Source: Pseudomonas sp. dw_612 (GTDB lineage Bacteria; Pseudomonadota; Gammaproteobacteria; Pseudomonadales; Pseudomonadaceae). From it: a stretch of DNA of 64,000 nt. A program made the translations under genes and the position numbers. How positions within the stretch are numbered: the first letter of the stretch is position 1; each line of letters opens with the position of its first letter. Below the pieces are notes generated by a model that was not told the origin of the DNA, did not search any database, and was given only the letters and a program-made list of their open reading frames with translations. This document shows, in pieces, positions 59,599 through 64,000 of the stretch. The DNA lies in assembly GCF_018449725.1 (NCBI RefSeq), contig NZ_JAAVVC010000013.1, positions 62,001 to 126,000 on the forward strand, written 5' to 3'.

Positions 59599-62500
59599 TC
59601 AGATGTTCTGGCGATCACCCTTAGGATCGAAGAACACCGAAGAAACAATCTCCGCCTCGATCACGCTACCATCGGCCAGCGGTGCGAACACCCGCTCGCC
59701 CATGCGCTTCAAGCCGCCCTTCACCACGCCCATGGCAAACGAATAGCCGAGGGAGTTGTGCGCATAGCTGGAAGTCACGTGACCGACCATGGTCATCGGG
59801 ATGGTTTGCTTGGTGTTGAACACCAGTTGCGCCCCTTCCGGCAGCCATTTGGTCGGATCGATCGGCTTCAGGCCCACCAGTTGTTTGCGTTGATCACGCA
59901 CGCAGTCTTCGCGATTCATGCCACGCTGGCCGATCCACGAGAACGGTTTGGTGCGACCGACACACCAGCCCATGTTCAAGTCGTCCGGGGTCATCGAGCC
60001 GTCGGTGTCCTGGCCGACGATGATGAAGCCCTTCTCGGCCCGCAGTACGTGCATGGTTTCAGTGCCATACGGCGTCAGGTTGTATTGCTTGCCGGCGGCG
60101 ACGATTTTCTCGAGCACGCCCATCGCATAGTCGGCCTGCACGTTGACTTCGTACGACAGCTCACCGGTAAACGAAATCCGGAACACCCGCGCCGGCACAC
60201 CGCCAACCAGGCCTTCTTTCCAGGTCATGAACGGGAAGGCTTCGTTGCTCAGGTCAATGTCGGTGACTTCGGCGAGCAGCTTGCGGCTGTTCGGCCCGGA
60301 CAGGGTCATGGTTGCCCAGTGATCCGTCACGGAGGTGAAGTACACCTTCAGGTCTGGCCATTCGGTCTGTTGGTAGATTTCCAGCCATTGCAGCACGCGC
60401 GCCGCGCCGCCGGTGGTGGTGGTCATCACGAAATGGTTGTCGGCGAGACAGGCAGTTACGCCGTCGTCGAAGACCATGCCGTCTTCTTTGCACATCAAAC
60501 CGTAGCGCGCCTTGCCCACGTCGAGCTTGGTCCAGGCGTTGGTGTAGATGCGGTTCAGGAACTCCCGAGCATCCGGGCCCTGGATGTCGATCTTGCCCAG
60601 GGTCGAAGCGTCCAGCAGGCCGACACTGTCGCGCACGGCTTTGCATTCGCGTTTGACGGCGGTGTGCAGGTCTTCACCGTTTTTCGGGAAGTACCACGGG
60701 CGTTTCCACTGACCGACGTCTTCGAATTCCGCACCGTTTTTCACGTGCCAGTGATGCAGCGCGGTGAAGCGTACCGGTTCGAAGATGTGCCCACAGTGAC
60801 GACCGGCCACGGCGCCGAAGGTCACCGGCGTGTAGTTCGGGCGGAACATCGTGGTGCCCATCTGCGGGATGGTCACGTTCAGCGAACGGGCGGCGATTGC
60901 CAGGCCGTTGACGTTGCCGAGCTTGCCCTGATCGGTGCCGAAGCCCAGCGCGGTGTAGCGTTTGACGTGCTCGACCGACTCGAAGCCTTCGCGGGTCGCC
61001 AGTTCGATGGCGGCGGCGGTGACGTCGTTTTGCAGGTCGACGAATTGCTTCGGCGCCCGTGCGGTGTTCTTCTCGTGCGGTACCTGGAACAGCGCCAGGG
61101 TCGCCTCTTCGAGGCGGCTCAGGGCTTTCGGCAAGGTGCCTTCGACCACGCTGAAACCGGCTTCGCTGGCCGCGCGCACGCCGCCTTCAAAACCATCGGC
61201 CAACGAATCGCCGAGGCCATAGACGCCGTTGATGCCACCGACGCACACGCGTTTCTGCGGTGCTTCGCCCGGTACGAAACCGAGGATGTCTTCACGCCAG
61301 GTCGGCTTGCCGCCCAGGTGCGAAGCCAAGTGGACCACCGGGCTGTAACCGCCGGACGTCGCCACCAGATCACAATCGAGCCATTCGCCAGGACTGGTCA
61401 CGGCGTGGGCCTTGACGTCTATCGCCGCGATGCGCGCCGCGGTCACGCGCTTGGTGCCACGCGCCTCGATCACGGCGCTGCCAGTGAGGATGCGGATGCC
61501 TTTGGCGCGCGCTTCTTCAACCAAAGCACCGCGCGGGTTACTGCGGGCGTCGGCGATCGCGACGACTTGCAGACTGGCATCAAGCCAATCCAGAGCCACG
61601 CGGTAGGCGTGATCGTTGTTGGTCGACAGCACCAGTTTCTTGCCCGGTGCCACGCCGTAACGGCGCACGTAAGTCGAGACTGCGCCGGCCAGCATGTTGC
61701 CCGGCACGTCGTTGTTGCCGTAGACCAGCGGACGCTCGCAAGCGCCGGTCGCCAGTACAACGCGTTTGGCACGAACCCGGTGGATGCGCTGACGCACCTG
61801 GCCAATCGGCGCGCGGTCGCCGAGGTGATCGGTCAGGCGTTCGTGAATGGTCAGGAAGTTATGGTCGTGGTAGCCGTTGACCGTGGCGCGCGGCAACAGC
61901 AGCACGTCCGGGGTGTCTTTCAGTTCGGCGATGACGCTGGCGACCCATTCGGTCGCCGGTTTGCCGTCGAGGCTTTCACGAGAGTCGAGCAGGCTGCCGC
62001 CGAACTCTTCCTGCTCATCGGCCAGGATCACCCGGGCACCGCTGCGCGCAGCGGCCAATGCAGCGGCCAGGCCAGCAGGGCCGGCGCCGACGATCAGCAC
62101 GTCGCAGTGCTGGTTCATGTAGTCGTAGGTGTCCGGATCGTTCTCGGTCGGCGAGCGACCCAGGCCGGCGGCCTTACGAATGTACTTCTCGTAAGTCATC
62201 CAGAACGATTGCGGGTACATGAAGGTTTTGTAGTAGAAACCCGGCGGCATCAGCTTGCCGCCGACCTTGCCGAGAATCCCCATCATGTCGTTATTCACGC
62301 TCGGCCAGCCATTGGTGCTGGTGGCGACCAAACCCTGGTACAGCGCTTGTTGCGTGGCGCGCACGTTGGGGATTTGCGTGGCTTCAGTGGCGCCGATCTG
62401 CAGCACCGCGTTCGGCTCTTCGGCACCGGCGGCGAAGATGCCGCGCGGACGGGAATACTTGAAGCTGCGACCGATGATGTCGACGCCGTTGGCCAGCAGT

Positions 62501-62616
62501 GCAGCAGCCAGCGAGTCGCCTTCAAAGCCTTTGTAAGCCTGGCCGTTGAAGGTGAAGCTCAGCACTTTATTGCGGTCGATCCGTCCGCCGTTGGACAGGC
62601 GATTGATCTGGCTCAT
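59599..62616 (-). CDS. soxA: Sarcosine oxidase alpha subunit
   Basis: 1005 residues. The order is an N-terminal ferredoxin-like domain (residues 15-100, VLSFTFNGQAYKGFEGDSLA), an NAD-binding Rossmann domain with VLIVGAGPAGLAAALAAARSG near residue 170, and a C-terminal T-protein-like domain (from about 600) that loads the methylene group on THF (ARYGLMCKEDGMVFDDGV; GELSYEVNVQADYAMG). ATG 62616 overlaps soxD by ATGA; a longer frame to 62772 is only soxD overlap. It oxidises sarcosine to glycine, H2O2 and 5,10-methylene-THF with SoxB, D and G. Confidence 0.96.
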   Translation of the reverse strand: MSQINRLSNGGRIDRNKVLSFTFNGQAYKGFEGDSLAAALLANGVDIIGRSFKYSRPRGIFAAGAEEPNAVLQIGATEATQIPNVRATQQALYQGLVATSTNGWPSVNNDMMGILGKVGGKLMPPGFYYKTFMYPQSFWMTYEKYIRKAAGLGRSPTENDPDTYDYMNQHCDVLIVGAGPAGLAAALAAARSGARVILADEQEEFGGSLLDSRESLDGKPATEWVASVIAELKDTPDVLLLPRATVNGYHDHNFLTIHERLTDHLGDRAPIGQVRQRIHRVRAKRVVLATGACERPLVYGNNDVPGNMLAGAVSTYVRRYGVAPGKKLVLSTNNDHAYRVALDWLDASLQVVAIADARSNPRGALVEEARAKGIRILTGSAVIEARGTKRVTAARIAAIDVKAHAVTSPGEWLDCDLVATSGGYSPVVHLASHLGGKPTWREDILGFVPGEAPQKRVCVGGINGVYGLGDSLADGFEGGVRAASEAGFSVVEGTLPKALSRLEEATLALFQVPHEKNTARAPKQFVDLQNDVTAAAIELATREGFESVEHVKRYTALGFGTDQGKLGNVNGLAIAARSLNVTIPQMGTTMFRPNYTPVTFGAVAGRHCGHIFEPVRFTALHHWHVKNGAEFEDVGQWKRPWYFPKNGEDLHTAVKRECKAVRDSVGLLDASTLGKIDIQGPDAREFLNRIYTNAWTKLDVGKARYGLMCKEDGMVFDDGVTACLADNHFVMTTTTGGAARVLQWLEIYQQTEWPDLKVYFTSVTDHWATMTLSGPNSRKLLAEVTDIDLSNEAFPFMTWKEGLVGGVPARVFRISFTGELSYEVNVQADYAMGVLEKIVAAGKQYNLTPYGTETMHVLRAEKGFIIVGQDTDGSMTPDDLNMGWCVGRTKPFSWIGQRGMNREDCVRDQRKQLVGLKPIDPTKWLPEGAQLVFNTKQTIPMTMVGHVTSSYAHNSLGYSFAMGVVKGGLKRMGERVFAPLADGSVIEAEIVSSVFFDPKGDRQNI

Positions 62617-62942
62617 ACCTTCTCTCCCAGAGCCGTGGCGGCCGCTTTCGGGCTGTCGGTCTTGTCGGTGAATTGTGGCTTGGTGCCGATCTTGTAGGTC
62701 TCGAGAATCTCGTAGGTCACGGTATCGCGGGTCGCGTTGAAGTACTGGCGGCAACCGGCGGCGTGGATCCACAGTTCGTGATGCAGACCGCGCGGGTTAT
62801 CGCGGAAGAACATGTAGTCGCCCCACTCCTCATCGGTGCAGGAAGTCGGGTCCAGTGGACGCGGGATATGCGCCTGGCCGGATGCGTGGAATTCCTCTTC
62901 GGAGCGCAGCTCGCCGCAGTGAGGACAGAAGATATGCAACAT
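62613..62942 (-). CDS. soxD: Sarcosine oxidase delta subunit
   Basis: 109 residues with the zinc-binding pattern of SoxD: Cys6-xx-Cys9 (FCPHCGE) and His/Cys in HAAGCRQYFN. Conserved FFRDNPRGLHHELW is present. It sits 14 bp after soxB and is coupled by ATGA to soxA. Confidence 0.95.
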   Translation of the reverse strand: MLHIFCPHCGELRSEEEFHASGQAHIPRPLDPTSCTDEEWGDYMFFRDNPRGLHHELWIHAAGCRQYFNATRDTVTYEILETYKIGTKPQFTDKTDSPKAAATALGEKV

Positions 62943-62956
62943 GGGGATTTCTCCTG

Positions 62957-64000
62957 TTAGTGGGCAACCGCAGCAGCGCCGTGTTCATCGATCAACGCAC
63001 CGTTGTGGAAACGGTCGATGGAGAAAGGTGCGGCCAATGGATGCATTTCACCCTTGGCCAGACTCGCGGCAAACACGTTGCCCGAGCCAGGTGTGGCCTT
63101 GAAGCCGCCGGTGCCCCAACCGCAGTTGAAGAACATGTTCGGCACCGGCGTCTTGGAGATGATCGGGCAGGCGTCCGGCGTGGTATCGACGATGCCGCCC
63201 CACTGCCGGTTCATGCGTACGCGGGACAGCACCGGGAACATCTCGACGATGGCCTGGATGGTGTGCTCGATCACCGGGTACGAACCGCGCTGGCCGTAGC
63301 CGTTGTAGCCGTCGATACCGGCGCCGATCACCAGGTCGCCCTTGTCGGACTGGCTGATGTAACCGTGCACGGCGTTGGACATGATCACGCTGTCGATAAT
63401 TGGCTTGATCGGCTCGGACACCAGCGCTTGCAGCGGATGGGATTCGATCGGCAAGCGGAAACCGGCGAGTTTGGCCATGTGCCCGGAGTTACCGGCAGTG
63501 ACCACGCCGACGCGCTTGGCGCCGATGAAGCCCTTGTTGGTTTCAACGCCGATGCACACGCCGTTTTCCTTGCGGAAGCCGATGACTTCGGTCTGCTGGA
63601 TCAAGTCCACGCCCAAGGCGTCGGCGGCACGGGCAAAGCCCCAGGCCACGGCATCGTGACGAGCGACGCCGCCACGGCGCTGGACGGTTGCGCCCAAAAC
63701 CGGGTAGCGCGTGTTCTTGGAGCAGTCGAGGTACGGAATCTCGTCGGCCACTTGCTTGGCATCGAGCAGTTCACCGTCCACACCGTTGAGGCGGTTGGCG
63801 CTGACCCGACGCTCGGAATCACGAATGTCTTGAAGCGTGTGGCACAGGTTGTAAACGCCGCGCTGGGAGAACATCACGTTGTAGTTCAGGTCCTGGGACA
63901 GGCCTTCCCACAGTTTCATCGCGTGTTCGTACAGGTGCGCCGACTCATCCCACAGGTAGTTGGAGCGAACGATGGTGGTGTTGCGCGCGGTGTTACCGCC
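62957..64000 (-). CDS. soxB: Sarcosine oxidase beta subunit, 5' end outside window
   Basis: The frame is open to the right edge, giving 347 visible residues of a protein near 416, so about 69 N-terminal residues with the FAD GxGxxG loop are missing. Visible DAO-family marks are GNTARNTTIVRSNYLW (the RSNY segment near the covalent FMN/FAD site), GVVTAGNSGHMAKLAG, WGGIVDTTPDACPIISKTPV and the closing CGWGTGGFKATPGSG. It holds the sarcosine-oxidising flavin site. An apparent start at 63919 is internal. Confidence 0.95.
   Translation of the reverse strand, partial: GGNTARNTTIVRSNYLWDESAHLYEHAMKLWEGLSQDLNYNVMFSQRGVYNLCHTLQDIRDSERRVSANRLNGVDGELLDAKQVADEIPYLDCSKNTRYPVLGATVQRRGGVARHDAVAWGFARAADALGVDLIQQTEVIGFRKENGVCIGVETNKGFIGAKRVGVVTAGNSGHMAKLAGFRLPIESHPLQALVSEPIKPIIDSVIMSNAVHGYISQSDKGDLVIGAGIDGYNGYGQRGSYPVIEHTIQAIVEMFPVLSRVRMNRQWGGIVDTTPDACPIISKTPVPNMFFNCGWGTGGFKATPGSGNVFAASLAKGEMHPLAAPFSIDRFHNGALIDEHGAAAVAH

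Noticed and set aside
59503..62697. A 1064-codon open frame on the + strand opposite soxA
   Set aside because: It is the high-GC mirror of a clearly conserved gene, lacks recognisable domains, and starts inside a REP.
1..64000. tRNA, rRNA, riboswitch or prophage/integrase signatures
   Set aside because: No cloverleaf-like gene, rRNA segment, recognisable riboswitch core or phage/integrase protein was found on reading both strands; short structured RNAs could still be missed without a covariance search.

Overview
The window reads as chromosomal DNA of a fluorescent Pseudomonas (P. fluorescens group). This rests on the high GC content, the gene neighbourhoods (davBA-pqqFABCDE, bioBFHCD next to comF, creBCD, soxBDAG-purU-fdhA) and a very dense set of P. 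fluorescens-type REP palindromes. No integrase, transposase, phage, CRISPR array, rRNA or tRNA was recognised. The window starts inside davB and ends inside soxB.

Layout. (1) 1-10.1 kb: the lysine monooxygenase/amidase pair davBA, then pqqF, pqqA (24 aa), pqqB, pqqC, pqqD, pqqE and an S9 peptidase, all on the + strand. Together these make the cofactor PQQ; an intrinsic terminator sits between pqqA and pqqB. (2) 10.2-13.4 kb: a tiny YqaE/Pmp3 membrane protein, a frameshifted HTH antitoxin-like gene, and a class-III aminotransferase divergent from a LysR regulator. (3) 13.6-23.1 kb: three paralogous ~600-residue acyl-CoA dehydrogenases, interleaved with a membrane diguanylate cyclase and a di-haem cytochrome c peroxidase-like protein, all on the - strand. 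(4) 23.4-28.4 kb: a small flagellar-rod-like protein and the biotin operon bioB-F-H-C-D. A BirA-type operator overlaps the predicted bioB promoter and lies inside the start of divergent comF.

(5) 28.5-41.4 kb, mostly + strand: comF, modE, a PhoX phosphatase, an SrkA-like kinase, rarD, a GcvR-like ACT protein (-), malate synthase G, a lone receiver protein (-), and a cNMP/CBS/DUF294 protein coupled to a DnaQ-type exonuclease. (6) 41.7-48.1 kb: an iron-uptake unit made of a FecI-type sigma factor, FecR, a TonB-dependent receptor with an STN domain, a PepSY membrane protein and a small membrane protein, followed by a GST. (7) 48.3-56 kb: creB-creC-creD, a retropepsin-like secreted protein, a YihG-like acyltransferase, a DUF2780 protein, and a second sigma/anti-sigma pair. 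(8) 56.2-64 kb: soxB-soxD-soxA-soxG-purU-fdhA, which degrades sarcosine (from glycine betaine or creatine) to glycine and handles the released C1 units through 5,10-methylene-THF, formyl-THF and formaldehyde.

The intergenic DNA is the unusual part. It holds fourteen paired REP elements and one solitary one, a second REP-like family in three places, and a larger palindromic element of about 165-195 bp in three copies. There are also several compact regulatory structures: a PsrA-like tandem operator, a Vfr-like site, nested competing hairpins with a CA motif, SD-masking hairpins, and three DnaA boxes. I did not find a convincing wholly new multi-gene system. The best leads are these regulatory structures and the broken antitoxin gene.
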